Below are positions 1-9,457 of a stretch of DNA of 64,000 nucleotides, one piece after another; position 1 is the stretch's first letter; every line of letters starts with the position of its first letter. Source of the DNA: Bordetella sp. LUAb4 (GTDB taxonomy: Bacteria; Pseudomonadota; Gammaproteobacteria; Burkholderiales; Burkholderiaceae_B); the NCBI RefSeq assembly GCF_021325795.1, contig NZ_JAHPZX010000001.1:868001-932000 (forward strand). Reading direction: 5' to 3'. The translations under genes and the position numbers were made by a program. The notes under the pieces were generated by a model. The model did not search any database and had not been told where the DNA came from. It saw only the letters and a program-made list of their open reading frames with translations.

Positions 1-2419
1 GGAAGCGGCTGAAGTTCGGCAGGTTCGGCACATCCTCCATCAGGCTCTTGACCTGGCTGTCGAATGCCATCCGCCCGGCTTCCCCATCCTGCTTGAGCCG
101 TGCCTCGATCTCTTCGGCGATCTCCAGCAAGACCTTGATTAGTGACGCCACATCGCTACGGGTATTGTTGATATTGCTCTGCAGCAGCACGCTGTTGCGC
201 GAGGTCTTGTTCAACTGGATGTTGTAGCGGGAAGCCAGCAGGTTCTTGAACGCGGTACCGTCGTAACCGGCCGTTCCGCACACCAATGTCAGCCGCGTGG
301 GGTCCAGGCAGAATTCGTCGTCCATCAAGGCCTTCGCCGCGGTCATCCAGTTGCCGCCAGGCTGTAGATAATCCTTGAATCCGGACGGACGGAATTCATC
401 CGGGATCATCTTGTCGGCCCCGAGTACGCTGAAGTACTTCGAGATCAAGGGGTGCCGTGCGATGGCCATGCGGATCGCCAGGGCAATCTCGATCGCGCGC
501 ATGACCAATTCATAGCCTTCCAACTCCATCTGCCGGCGCGCGGTATCCAGCGAAGCAATGATCTGGGCATTCGGCGACGTCGACGCGTGGATGAAAACCG
601 CCTCACGGAAGGCCGAGGCGTGATGCTGATAGTCTTCGTCGCGGACCGCGACGATCGAACCCTGACGCAGGCTGGACATGGACTTGTGGACGGAGTCCGT
701 TTCGTAGACACGTATGCGCATGCTGGCGGGATCGGGCACCAGACGCCTGTCGAGCAAGCGTTCGTCCCGTGGATCGAGGTCCGCGCCAAGTTCTTGCACC
801 TGATCGTCCCACGCCTGCTGCGCGGCAGGGTCGCCGCGCCACTGCTCCAGCGCCGCCGCGGCCCCCATGGCCGTGCGCGGCCGCAGGAACGGCGACCAGC
901 GCGCGAAGCCGAACCAGGCTTCGTCCCAGAGGAAAATGAGATCGGGCTTGATGGCCAGGCATTCCTCCATGACACGCCGCGTGTTGTAGATATGTCCATC
1001 GAAGGTGCAATTGGTCAGCGTGACCATGACCACGCGATCCAGCCGCCCTTCCGCCTTCAAGTCCAGCAGCGCCTTCTTGATCGTGCGCAGCGGCACCGCG
1101 CCATACATCGAGTAGGCGGTCATCGGGAATGCTTCCACGTATAGCGGCTGCGCGCCCGAAAGAACCATGCCGTAGTGGTGCGACTTGTGGCAGTTGCGGT
1201 CGACGATGACGATGTCGCCAGGCTTGGTCACCGCCTGATAGACCATCTTATTGGACGTCGACGTGCCATTGGTCACGAAGAAGACCTGGTCGGCGCCAAC
1301 GGCGCGCGCGAACTTTTCCTGAGCGACCTTGATGTTGCCGGTCGGCTCCAGCATGCTGTCCAGGCCGCCGGTCGTTGCGGACGTCTCCGCGAGAAAAAGG
1401 TTCAGGCCATAGAACTCGCCGAAGTCGCGAATCCAATTCGACTTGATGATGGACTTGCCTCGCGCGATCGGCAAAGCATGAAATGTACTGATGGGTCGGG
1501 CGGCATAGCGTTTCAGATTGTCGAAATAAGGCGTGGCGTAGCGCTCGAGCACCCCTTCCAGTATGTTCAGGTGCACCTCCATCGGCTCTTCCACTTCATA
1601 GAACACGCGCCGTATCATGGATGCTTTGCGATCGCCCGCCAGCTCCTCCACCTTGCGATCGGTCAACACATACACATCCAGTTCCGGCCGTAGATGTTTG
1701 ATCGCCTGGGCAAGTTGAACGCCGACTTCGCGCGGCGCCGCGGTGGACGTGTCCAGATGCTTGTAGACCTTGAGAAAATCGCGCAGCAGCGGCACATCAT
1801 GCTCGGACGGAATAGGAATGCCGTCGTAGATGACTACCGCCTCGAGCTTGCCATTGAGCACGGCGGCGAGAAAAGCGTCCTCGAAACTTCCCACCATCAC
1901 CGCTTCATAAACCATGAGATCGTCCGGCCGCCGCAGGTGGCGGATTTCCCTGGCCATCGCGGCAAGGCGCGCGGCGGGCGCCGGCGTGACGAACAACGCC
2001 TCGAAGTACGGCCGCCGTGTTGCCGCGCCTCCCAGTCCCGGTGGTAAACGGTCCGGCACCTCCGCATCGGCGTCGGCGCCCTCTTCCCATGCGCCCTCCT
2101 CGTACCGGTAGCTGCCGGAAAGCAAGGCGTTGCTGATACGCAGGATCAAGCGCGCCGCGCCTCTGGCGTCATCGTCCACGATGCGTTCATCGAGCCGCCG
2201 CAGCAGCTGTGCGCCAGGATAAGCAAAATAGGTCTCCATCGGCCGCACGGCTTCCAGCGCCTCTCGCACCGGCAGGCTGCCGCCAGGGCCACCTCCGCCG
2301 CGGGTGGCGGCCGCCCAGCCTTGCGCCCGGGCATTCAGGTCGCGCCAGCGATCCATGCGCGCGGCGGAGTTCGAGAACAGGTGATCCAGATGCTGATCGC
2401 CGGCCGATTCAGTATTCAT
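1..2419 (-). CDS. Orn/Lys/Arg-type basic amino acid decarboxylase (3' end off window)
   Basis: PLP-dependent fold-type I decarboxylase that would remove the carboxyl group of a basic amino acid (arginine, lysine or ornithine), consuming a cytoplasmic proton; such enzymes serve acid or anaerobic stress. The frame is open for 806 codons from ATG 2419 to the window edge, so the C-terminus is missing. Visible landmarks are the TNGTS cofactor-phosphate region near residue 385, LWDE near 498-500 (the Asp that binds the pyridine nitrogen) and TDSVHK with the PLP-lysine candidate K579. The N-terminal 300 residues resemble the receiver-like wing domain of this family (YDGIPIPSEHD). It is longer than the usual 700-760 residues. 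No strong Shine-Dalgarno is seen; a GGGG lies 7 bases before the start. The start abuts an 8-bp tandem repeat, and a palindrome shared with the RND promoter region lies about 160 bp upstream. The substrate cannot be told from sequence. Confidence 0.9.
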   Translation of the reverse strand, partial: MNTESAGDQHLDHLFSNSAARMDRWRDLNARAQGWAAATRGGGGPGGSLPVREALEAVRPMETYFAYPGAQLLRRLDERIVDDDARGAARLILRISNALLSGSYRYEEGAWEEGADADAEVPDRLPPGLGGAATRRPYFEALFVTPAPAARLAAMAREIRHLRRPDDLMVYEAVMVGSFEDAFLAAVLNGKLEAVVIYDGIPIPSEHDVPLLRDFLKVYKHLDTSTAAPREVGVQLAQAIKHLRPELDVYVLTDRKVEELAGDRKASMIRRVFYEVEEPMEVHLNILEGVLERYATPYFDNLKRYAARPISTFHALPIARGKSIIKSNWIRDFGEFYGLNLFLAETSATTGGLDSMLEPTGNIKVAQEKFARAVGADQVFFVTNGTSTSNKMVYQAVTKPGDIVIVDRNCHKSHHYGMVLSGAQPLYVEAFPMTAYSMYGAVPLRTIKKALLDLKAEGRLDRVVMVTLTNCTFDGHIYNTRRVMEECLAIKPDLIFLWDEAWFGFARWSPFLRPRTAMGAAAALEQWRGDPAAQQAWDDQVQELGADLDPRDERLLDRRLVPDPASMRIRVYETDSVHKSMSSLRQGSIVAVRDEDYQHHASAFREAVFIHASTSPNAQIIASLDTARRQMELEGYELVMRAIEIALAIRMAIARHPLISKYFSVLGADKMIPDEFRPSGFKDYLQPGGNWMTAAKALMDDEFCLDPTRLTLVCGTAGYDGTAFKNLLASRYNIQLNKTSRNSVLLQSNINNTRSDVASLIKVLLEIAEEIEARLKQDGEAGRMAFDSQVKSLMEDVPNLPNFSRF

Positions 2420-2431
2420 GGCATTTCCCCA

Positions 2432-2463
2432 TTTCGCTGTTTCGCTGTTTCGCTGTTTCGCTC
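2432..2463. repeat. 8-bp tandem repeat (4 copies) before the decarboxylase start
   Basis: The unit TTTCGCTG on the plus strand is repeated four times head to tail; the last copy ends in C instead of G. The array ends 12 bp before the ATG of the decarboxylase, so copy-number change would move the promoter relative to the start codon or alter the leader. Confidence 0.9.
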
Positions 2464-2576
2464 CTGCGGATATCAGGAGGCACCAGCGCCTCCGACAGGA
2501 GGCAACTCGACCGCGCATTCCGAGCGGGCAGCGCGGTACGTCCAGATCGTTATGAACGCGCAATCGGCACGAGCGT

Positions 2577-2600
2577 GCCATTGGACCAAGGTCCAATGGC
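2577..2600. promoter_or_regulatory. Palindromic operator-like site (ATTGGAC half-sites)
   Basis: Perfect inverted repeat with 11-bp arms (ATTGGACC facing GGTCCAAT) around a central AA. It lies in the divergent intergenic region between the decarboxylase (starts 2419) and the YSC84 lipoprotein (starts 2706). A near-copy with the same spacing lies at 9311-9334. Probably bound by a dimeric regulator; the protein is unknown. Confidence 0.6.
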
Positions 2601-2705
2601 TGGCGCCTGTGACGTATCTCACTATGGCAAGAGCCGGGGCGAATCCCAGAGCGAATCGCGACCTGGTTGTATCGCACCGATCACTCTCACGAAGGGGCGT
2701 TCACC

Positions 2706-3269
2706 ATGAACAGGATTTTTCAGCTTGCCCTCGTTATTCCACTTTTCCTCGCCATGACGGCCTGTTCGAATAGTCCGACCGTCAAAGGCGGTGGTGACCC
2801 CGACCTCGACAATGCGGCACGCAAGGCGCTCGCGCAGCTGTTCGCCGAAGAGCCCAAGACCAGGGACGTGCTGCGCCCTGAAGCGAAGGCGATTCTCGTC
2901 TTTCCCAGCGTCGTCAAGGCCGGGTTGATCGTCGGCGGACATACCGGTGACGGCGTCATGTTCAACTCGGCCGGCAAGGTCATCGGCTACTACGGGGCGA
3001 GCGCGGTTTCCTTCGGCTTGCAAGCCGGCGCGCAATCCTACTCGGAAGTCTTGTTTCTGATGACAGACACCGCGATCACGGAGCTGTCCAGTGGCGCCGG
3101 CTTGTCGCTGGGCGTCGGACCGAGCCTGGTGATCGTCGATAGCGGCACGGCCAAATCGTTGACCACCACGACATTGAAAGCCGATGTCTATGCATTCATC
3201 TTCGGCCAGGAAGGCTTGATGGCCGGGATGGGAGTGCAAGGACAAAGAATCAACAGCTATGACAAGTGA
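2706..3269 (+). CDS. YSC84/SYLF-domain lipoprotein
   Basis: 187-residue envelope protein with a lipoprotein signal peptide (MNRIFQLALVIPLF, then LAMTAC, with the Cys as lipidation site near residue 20). The rest is a SYLF (YSC84-like) domain: AKAILVFPSVVKAGLIVGG, then the glycine-rich GDGVMF and the LSLGVGPS region. SYLF proteins are implicated in lipid or membrane association; in bacteria the role is not settled. The start at 2706 was preferred over an upstream in-frame codon because AAGGGG sits about 8 bases before it and because it begins the signal peptide. It is convergent with the RND operon, 12 bp away. The family assignment is firm, the function is not. Confidence 0.9.
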   Translation: MNRIFQLALVIPLFLAMTACSNSPTVKGGGDPDLDNAARKALAQLFAEEPKTRDVLRPEAKAILVFPSVVKAGLIVGGHTGDGVMFNSAGKVIGYYGASAVSFGLQAGAQSYSEVLFLMTDTAITELSSGAGLSLGVGPSLVIVDSGTAKSLTTTTLKADVYAFIFGQEGLMAGMGVQGQRINSYDK

Positions 3270-3281
3270 CGCCCGGGGCGA

Positions 3282-4706
3282 TCAAGGCGGCGGGGTCGCC
3301 GCCATTGTCATCTTTTCCGCGTCCTCCACCCAACCGCCCCCCATCGCTTTATAAAGGTTGACGATGGAGACGAAGACCGTCCCTTGCGTCTGCGCATACG
3401 TCAGCTGCGCGTTGAACAGGCTGCGCTCCGAGTCCAGCACTTCGATATAACTGGTATAGCCGCCTTCATACCGCAGCCGCGCCATGCGCGCATACGTGCG
3501 CAGGGAATCGACCTGGCGGCCCTGGACCACCAGCGCGGCCTTGGTCTTCTGCAGACTCACCAAGGCATCGGCGACTTCCTGAAACGCCACCTGGATGGCC
3601 TTCTCATATTCGAGCAAGGCCTGCACCTGCTGCGCCTCGGCCTGTTTGACCTGGCCACTGATGGCCCCGGCCGTGAATATCGGCACCGTCACCGAACCCG
3701 CGTACGACCATACGCGGGCCGGCCCCGTGAACAGGTTGGAAAACTGGCCACTGGCCGTACCCAACAGGCCTGTCAGCGAAATGGATGGAAAATACAGCGC
3801 ACGCGCGGCGCCGATCAACGCATTGGCGGCGATCAAGTTCTGCTCCGCCTGCCGCAGGTCGGGCCGGCGCGTCAACAATTCCGACGGCAACCCCGCCGGC
3901 ACCACTGGCGCGGCCAGCTTGTCCAGGCTGCTGCCCCGTTCGATCGGGCCCGGATTACGTCCCAACAACACGGACAACGCATCTTCCTGTTGCGCGATCT
4001 GCAACTCCAATTGCGGTATCGTCGCCAGGGACGCTTCGTATTCGGATTGGCTCTGCGCCAACTCCATCTCCGACACCTCGCCATACTTGAAGCGCAGCGC
4101 GAAGACATGCACCGACTCCGCGCGGCTTTCCGAGGTAGCCTTGGCGATGTCGAGCTGCCGGTCCAGCGAGACCAGGTTCACATAGGTCGAGGCCACCGAT
4201 GCGACCAGCGCCAGTATGGTCGCCCGGCGTCCCTCTTCGCTTGCCAGCAGCGCGGCCCGCGCGGCTTCGGTCTGGCGGCGCAACCTGCCGAACACGTCGA
4301 TTTCCCATGACGCCGACAGCACGGCGGAGAACTGATTGAATACGGGGTCCACCCCCACGGGCAGACCCGCCGATCCCGCCGGCAAACGCTGGCGCTGCCC
4401 GTTCAAGCCCGCACCCAGCTGGGGATACAACTGCGCGCGCGTGGTCTGGAACTGGCCCAGGAATTGATCGATGCGGGCCGCCGCGATCTTCACGTCCTTG
4501 TTCTCGGCCAACGCGATGACGACTAGCGTATTCAAGGCCGGATCATTGAACTGCTCCCACCAACCGGTGTCCACGATGGCTTGCGCATCGGCGTCGCTGA
4601 AGCGATAGGTGGCCGGCGTGTCGATGGCTGGGCGCTGGTAATCCGGCCCCAGCGTGCAAGCGCTATTGATCAGGCACACCAGCAGGATGGGAGCGGCGAC
4701 GCGCAT
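3282..4706 (-). CDS. RND efflux outer-membrane lipoprotein (NodT/OprM family)
   Basis: 474-residue outer-membrane channel of a tripartite efflux pump. The N-terminus MRVAAPILLVCLINSAC is a lipoprotein signal, followed by TLGPDYQRP, the hallmark start of the mature NodT family, and two OEP repeats (SWEIDVFGRLRRQTEAARA near residue 140; AEQNLIAANALIGAARALYFPSISL near 300). The start at 4706 is chosen because GAGG lies 9 bases upstream; another in-frame ATG at 4715 would overlap the pump gene by a few bases. It is the last gene of the MFP-RND-OMF operon and would form the exit duct for the AcrB-type pump. The drug or substrate range cannot be inferred. Confidence 0.93.
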   Translation of the reverse strand: MRVAAPILLVCLINSACTLGPDYQRPAIDTPATYRFSDADAQAIVDTGWWEQFNDPALNTLVVIALAENKDVKIAAARIDQFLGQFQTTRAQLYPQLGAGLNGQRQRLPAGSAGLPVGVDPVFNQFSAVLSASWEIDVFGRLRRQTEAARAALLASEEGRRATILALVASVASTYVNLVSLDRQLDIAKATSESRAESVHVFALRFKYGEVSEMELAQSQSEYEASLATIPQLELQIAQQEDALSVLLGRNPGPIERGSSLDKLAAPVVPAGLPSELLTRRPDLRQAEQNLIAANALIGAARALYFPSISLTGLLGTASGQFSNLFTGPARVWSYAGSVTVPIFTAGAISGQVKQAEAQQVQALLEYEKAIQVAFQEVADALVSLQKTKAALVVQGRQVDSLRTYARMARLRYEGGYTSYIEVLDSERSLFNAQLTYAQTQGTVFVSIVNLYKAMGGGWVEDAEKMTMAATPPP

Positions 4707-4707
4707 G

Positions 4708-7700
4708 CTATGCATCCTCGGGTCTGGAGGACAGCTGGGAAGACGGTTCGGCCGCCGTTGCGGACGACCTCTCGGCGGAGGGTTCGGTGCTTGCTTCGGC
4801 GCTTGGCTCGCCGGATGGTTTAGTGGACCGTTTGGAAGATCGCTCGGACAAGGTCTCCAACACCCAGAAGAACATCGGAATGAAAAACACCGCGATGACC
4901 GTTGCGCCCAGCATGCCACCGATGACACCGGTCCCGATCGAATGGCGGCTGTTCGCCGATGCACCGGTCGCGATGGCCAGGGGCACGCACCCCAGGATGA
5001 AGGCCAGGGAGGTCATCACGATCGGACGCAGGCGTTCGTTGGCGGAAGCCAGTGCCGAGTCGTAAACCGACTTGCCACTCTCCCGGTTCAAGACGGCGAA
5101 CTCGAAAATAAGGATGGCGTTCTTGGCGGCCAGGGCGACCAGCATGGTCAGCCCGATCTGGAAATAGACATCGTTTTCCAGACCACGCAGCATGGTCGCC
5201 AGCGCGGCGCCAAAGATAGCGAAGGGCACGGTCAACAACACGCCCAGCGGCAAACTCCATTTCTCGTATTGCGCGGCGAGAATCAGGAACACCATGATCA
5301 AGCCGAAAATAAGGACCAGCGCCGAAGTCCCCCCCGCTTGCCGCGCCTCGTAGGCCTCGCCACTCCAGGCGGTGCCATAGCCCGGCGGCAGCACCTCGCC
5401 GGCAACCGCCTCGAGCGCGGCGATGACCTGCCCCGCGCTATAGCCCGGGGCCACATCGGCCGTAATCTTGACGGCCGGGAAGTTGTTGAAGCGGGTCACC
5501 AAATCCGGTCCGGTGACGAATTTCGTCGTGACGACGGACTTCAGCGGCACCATGGCACCGGTCTTGCTGCGCACGAAAATCTGCTCGAGGTCCTCGGGCC
5601 GAACACGATACGAGGCCTCCGCTTGCAGGATGACCTGCCACAGCCTGCTCGAACGATTGAACTGCGAGACATACAGCGAACCGAACATGGTCTGCATCGC
5701 GCTATATACCTCTTCGATCGGCACACCGAGTGTCTCCGACTTGTCGCGGTCGACTTCGGCAAGCAGTTGCTGCGAAGCCGCCGAGAAAGTCGAGGTGACA
5801 CGGGCCAGCTCAGGGCGTTGGCGCGCCTTCGCGATATAGTCCTCCACCACCTGGGCCAGTTGCGGGATGGTCGCATCCCCCATGCTCTGGATCCACATTT
5901 CCGTGCCGCCCGTGGTGCCCAGGCCGGGAATCGAAGGGGGATTGACGGGCAGGATGATGCCCTCCTTCACCTGGGAAAGATGCTGATAAGCGCCCAGCAG
6001 CACCGCGCGGGCGTTCTGCGTCTTGATGTTGCCGGAGCTGTAGCGCTCGTCGAAGTCCTTGAGGCCGATGAAGAACGTCGCCGCATTGTTGCGGTTTTGG
6101 TTGTCCAGCAGGCTGTAGCCGTCGACCACCGCCACGCTGCCCACCGCCGGCTGCGCCATGAAGTAGTCGGTGACGTTCTGGGAAACCGCCCCCGTGCGAT
6201 CCAGGCTCGCCGCGTCCGGCATGATCACCGCACCCAGCAAATAGCCCTGGTCCTCGGGCGGCAGGAACGACGATGGAATCGACCGCATCATGATCACGGT
6301 CAGCGCGATCATCCCGGAAAATGTCAGCAAGCCGATCAGGAAATGCTTGATGACTTTCTTCACCGCGCTGGAATAGTGCTGGGTCATCCTGTTGAAGCCG
6401 TTATCGAACCAGCGGAAAAACCCTTTCTTCTCGTGGTGGCCAGGCTTGAGCAATATGGCCGCCAACGCCGGCGACAGCGTCAGGGCAACCACCCCGGAAA
6501 TAATCACGGAGATGGCGATGGTGATGGCGAACTGCTTGTACATCTGGCCGGTGATCCCGCCCAGGAAAGCCACGGGCACGAATACCGCGCACAGCACCAG
6601 CACGATCGCCACCACCGGCCCGGACACTTCGTCCATGGCCTTTTTCGCGGCGGCGTTGGGACTGAGCTTGTGCACGGTCATATTGCGCTCGACGTTCTCG
6701 ATCACCACGATGGCGTCGTCCACCACGATGCCGATCGCCAGGATCATGCCAAACAGGGTCAGCATGTTGATCGAGAAGCCCAAAGCGAGCATGCCGCTGA
6801 ATGTACCGATAATGGAAACCGGCACCGCCAGCACGGGGATAATCGTGGCGCGCAGGCTCTGCAGGAAGACGTAGACCACGACCACCACCAGGATCAGCGC
6901 CTCGAAGAACGTCTTGACGACGTCCGAAATCGAAGCCCGCGTGAACTCGGTGGTGTCCATGGCAATGCTGTATTCAAGGCCTTCAGGGAAGGTTTTCTTC
7001 ATTTCCACGAGCGCCGCCCGCACTTTCGCGGACACATCCAGCGCATTGGCGCCGGGTTGCTGGTAGACCGCGAGGACCGTCGCGGGCTTGCCCTGATAGC
7101 GGCTGCGAATCGAATAGTCTTTCTGGCCCAGCTCGGCGCGGCCGATGTCCTTCAGCCGAACAATGGCGGCGGCGCCACTGGCGGCACGAATGATGATGTT
7201 CTCGAACTCCGCCGGCTCGGCCAACCGGCCCGTCGTCGTGACGGGAAAAGACTGTTCGACCGGAGCACCGGTTGGCGATTGGCCGATCCGCCCGACGGCG
7301 AACTGCTGATTCTGATTGGCGACCGCTTTCTGCACATCCGCGGCGGTCACACCCAACTGCGCCATCCGATCCGGTCTCAGCCAGATTCGCATCGCATAGT
7401 CGGGGTTGCCGAAGATGGACGATTGATTGGCGCCGGGGATGCGCTTGAGCGCATCCAGGACATAGATGTTGGTGAAATTGGCGATGTAGGTGGCATCGTA
7501 GCGCTGGCTGGGCGAATAGATCGCCACCACCATCATGAACGCCGACGATTTCTTCTGCACCTGTATGCCTTGCGCCTGGACCGACGATGGCAATTGCGGC
7601 AGCGCCAGATTGACGCGGTTCTGCACATCGACCTGGGCCAGTTCGGGATTGGTGCCGATCTGGAAAAAGGCATTGATCGTCAGATTACCCGTCGATGAGC

Positions 7701-7950
7701 TCGACGAGTTCATGTAAATCATATTGTCCGCACCATTGACCTGCTGCTCGATCGGTGCGGCGACATTGTTGGCGACCACCTCGGCGTTGGCCCCCGGATA
7801 GGTAGCGCTGATGGTGATCTGCGGCGGCGTTATCTCCGGAAATTGCGCGATGGGCAAAGCCAGCATCGCCACCGCGCCGCCCAGCGTGATGACGATGGAG
7901 ATGACCGACGCGAATATCGGCCGGTCGATGCAGTAATGGGAGATATTCAT
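4708..7950 (-). CDS. RND efflux pump inner-membrane transporter (HAE1/AcrB type)
   Basis: 1080-residue proton-driven exporter. The N-terminus MNISHYCIDRPIFASVISI is typical of the hydrophobic/amphiphilic efflux-1 family. The proton-relay Asp pair lies in GIVVDDAIVVIENVERNM and the matching Lys in LVALAAKNAILIFEF. Two large periplasmic loops and 12 expected membrane spans fit full length. The last 45 residues (after FWVLETLSERSSK) form a Ser/Glu/Pro/Thr-rich tail with short imperfect repeats, unusual for the family and probably disordered. The gene starts 12 bp after the adaptor gene and its stop abuts the outer-membrane gene. A 1014-residue antisense ORF on the plus strand is a GC shadow. Confidence 0.96.
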   Translation of the reverse strand: MNISHYCIDRPIFASVISIVITLGGAVAMLALPIAQFPEITPPQITISATYPGANAEVVANNVAAPIEQQVNGADNMIYMNSSSSSTGNLTINAFFQIGTNPELAQVDVQNRVNLALPQLPSSVQAQGIQVQKKSSAFMMVVAIYSPSQRYDATYIANFTNIYVLDALKRIPGANQSSIFGNPDYAMRIWLRPDRMAQLGVTAADVQKAVANQNQQFAVGRIGQSPTGAPVEQSFPVTTTGRLAEPAEFENIIIRAASGAAAIVRLKDIGRAELGQKDYSIRSRYQGKPATVLAVYQQPGANALDVSAKVRAALVEMKKTFPEGLEYSIAMDTTEFTRASISDVVKTFFEALILVVVVVYVFLQSLRATIIPVLAVPVSIIGTFSGMLALGFSINMLTLFGMILAIGIVVDDAIVVIENVERNMTVHKLSPNAAAKKAMDEVSGPVVAIVLVLCAVFVPVAFLGGITGQMYKQFAITIAISVIISGVVALTLSPALAAILLKPGHHEKKGFFRWFDNGFNRMTQHYSSAVKKVIKHFLIGLLTFSGMIALTVIMMRSIPSSFLPPEDQGYLLGAVIMPDAASLDRTGAVSQNVTDYFMAQPAVGSVAVVDGYSLLDNQNRNNAATFFIGLKDFDERYSSGNIKTQNARAVLLGAYQHLSQVKEGIILPVNPPSIPGLGTTGGTEMWIQSMGDATIPQLAQVVEDYIAKARQRPELARVTSTFSAASQQLLAEVDRDKSETLGVPIEEVYSAMQTMFGSLYVSQFNRSSRLWQVILQAEASYRVRPEDLEQIFVRSKTGAMVPLKSVVTTKFVTGPDLVTRFNNFPAVKITADVAPGYSAGQVIAALEAVAGEVLPPGYGTAWSGEAYEARQAGGTSALVLIFGLIMVFLILAAQYEKWSLPLGVLLTVPFAIFGAALATMLRGLENDVYFQIGLTMLVALAAKNAILIFEFAVLNRESGKSVYDSALASANERLRPIVMTSLAFILGCVPLAIATGASANSRHSIGTGVIGGMLGATVIAVFFIPMFFWVLETLSERSSKRSTKPSGEPSAEASTEPSAERSSATAAEPSSQLSSRPEDA

Positions 7951-7962
7951 TCGCCCGTCCGG

Positions 7963-9192
7963 TCAATTCGTCACGCGCTTCTCTGGAACCACCGCCTCCT
8001 GCCCCTGTCCGGGGGTGGCCAGCTGGGGGGCATCGCTGACTTTCAGCGGCACATCGGCGACCACACGAATCGCCCCATCGACGACGACGCGTTCGCCCGC
8101 TTTCAATCCTTCCGTGATGAACCAGTTGTCGCCCTGCCAGTTGCCGGTCTCGACCACGCGCTGCCGTGCCTTCCCGTCCTTGTCCACCACCCACACGAAA
8201 TGACTCTTGGAGCCTTGCAAGACGGCGCGCTGTGGCACCAATATCGCGTTCTGGCGCACCGCCCCGGATACGCGCGCACGCACGAACTGGCCCGGACGCA
8301 GTGTTCCTTGCGGATTGGCGAAAGACGCCCGGACCTTGAAGGTGCCCGTTTCCGTACTGAATGCCGGGTTGGAAAAGTTGATGTGCCCGACGGTAGGGAA
8401 CATCGTGCCGTCGGCAAGCACCAGGCGCACTTCGAAGTCCTGTTTGGCCGGGAAGCGCAACTGCCCTCTCATGATCTGGTCGCGGTAGGCCAGCAACTCG
8501 TTCTCGGAAATACTGAAATTGACCCACATCGGATCGAGCTGGTAGACGCGGGTGAGCAGCCCGCCAGGGCCCGCGGTGAGATAACTGCCGTCCTGCTGTT
8601 CGGCGAAACTCGACAAGCCAGCCAACGGCGACTTGATCGTCGTGTAGCTGAGATTCAATTCAGCGGTCTGCACCTGCCCTTGCGCGGAAATGACCGCGGC
8701 GGCGGCTTCCTGCTCGTTGCCGATGGCGTCGTCCAGGTCCTTCTTGCTGATGGCGTTCTGCGCCACCAGGGGCCTGACGCGCGCCAGATTGGCCCGGGTT
8801 ACGGTCCAGCGGGCCTGCTGCTGGGTCAGTTGTCCCTTTGCCGTCTTCAGGGCGGCTTCGAATGGCTTGGGATCCATCAGGAAAAGCGTTTGCCCGACGT
8901 TGACCAGATCCCCTTCCACGTAGGTCCGCTTGTCCAGGAAACCATCGACACGTGCCCGGATTTCCACTTCGCGCGAACTTTGCGTCTGGGCGGTGAACTC
9001 GAACTGGACGGGCGTGTCGCGCTCGGCCACTGTCATCACCGTCACCGCGATCGGTTCGCGCGGCGCCTCGTTGACGGGCTTTTCGCATGCGGCGAGCAGG
9101 ACCAGGGACGAAGCCCCCAGCCATCCTATCCAGCCGTTGACGCGACAGCCCCGAGCGCTGCCCAGCCCGTCCCTCGCGCGCGCAATCACCAT
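7963..9192 (-). CDS. RND efflux periplasmic adaptor (membrane fusion protein)
   Basis: 409-residue MFP (HlyD/AcrA type) linking the RND pump to its outer-membrane channel. A lipoprotein-type signal ends at LVLLAAC near residue 36. It is followed by a barrel-sandwich half (VEIRARVDGFLDKRTYVEGDLVNVGQ), an alpha-helical hairpin and the second lipoyl half (TTIKSPLAGLSSFAEQQDGS), then the beta-barrel and membrane-proximal domains. The ATG at 9192 is preferred to the longer in-frame start at 9330: GGGAGCC lies just upstream and the longer version would overlap the palindrome at 9311-9334. First gene of the efflux operon, divergent from ppk2. Confidence 0.93.
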   Translation of the reverse strand: MVIARARDGLGSARGCRVNGWIGWLGASSLVLLAACEKPVNEAPREPIAVTVMTVAERDTPVQFEFTAQTQSSREVEIRARVDGFLDKRTYVEGDLVNVGQTLFLMDPKPFEAALKTAKGQLTQQQARWTVTRANLARVRPLVAQNAISKKDLDDAIGNEQEAAAAVISAQGQVQTAELNLSYTTIKSPLAGLSSFAEQQDGSYLTAGPGGLLTRVYQLDPMWVNFSISENELLAYRDQIMRGQLRFPAKQDFEVRLVLADGTMFPTVGHINFSNPAFSTETGTFKVRASFANPQGTLRPGQFVRARVSGAVRQNAILVPQRAVLQGSKSHFVWVVDKDGKARQRVVETGNWQGDNWFITEGLKAGERVVVDGAIRVVADVPLKVSDAPQLATPGQGQEAVVPEKRVTN

Positions 9193-9310
9193 GTGAGGCT
9201 CCCGCTCAATACTCGATCGGCTGGCGCGGCGTCCTGCCTCGGGCAAGGCGCCGATTTTCCGCCCTGCATGCCGAATCCAGCGTCGATCGTAGGACCGTCG
9301 TTGGCCGGGG

Positions 9311-9334
9311 GCTATTGGACTTTGGTTCAATGCC
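9311..9334. promoter_or_regulatory. Second copy of the ATTGGAC palindrome, between efflux operon and ppk2
   Basis: Inverted repeat with half-sites ATTGGAC and GTTCAAT, in exact register with the site at 2577-2600. It lies about 120 bp from both the adaptor start (9192) and the ppk2 start (9458), so it could control both directions. Confidence 0.55.
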
Positions 9335-9457
9335 CGCGCGCGCCGATTTGCGCCAACATGTACGTGATCAGATGGAAGCGTGACCGGTATCGTCAGGCAG
9401 CATCCGCGTAAAGCCTGTGATCAAGCAGACGGATGAGCTGCGGATTCGAGGAGCGTA

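Noticed and set aside
2560-2600. Sigma-54 promoter (TGGCACG...TGC) on the minus strand overlapping the palindrome
   Set aside because: The GG to GC spacing is one base short of the required distance.
4654-7698. 1014-residue plus-strand ORF opposite the RND pump
   Set aside because: Rich in His, Arg, Gly and Gln without domains; a typical antisense shadow of a high-GC gene with an unmistakable product.
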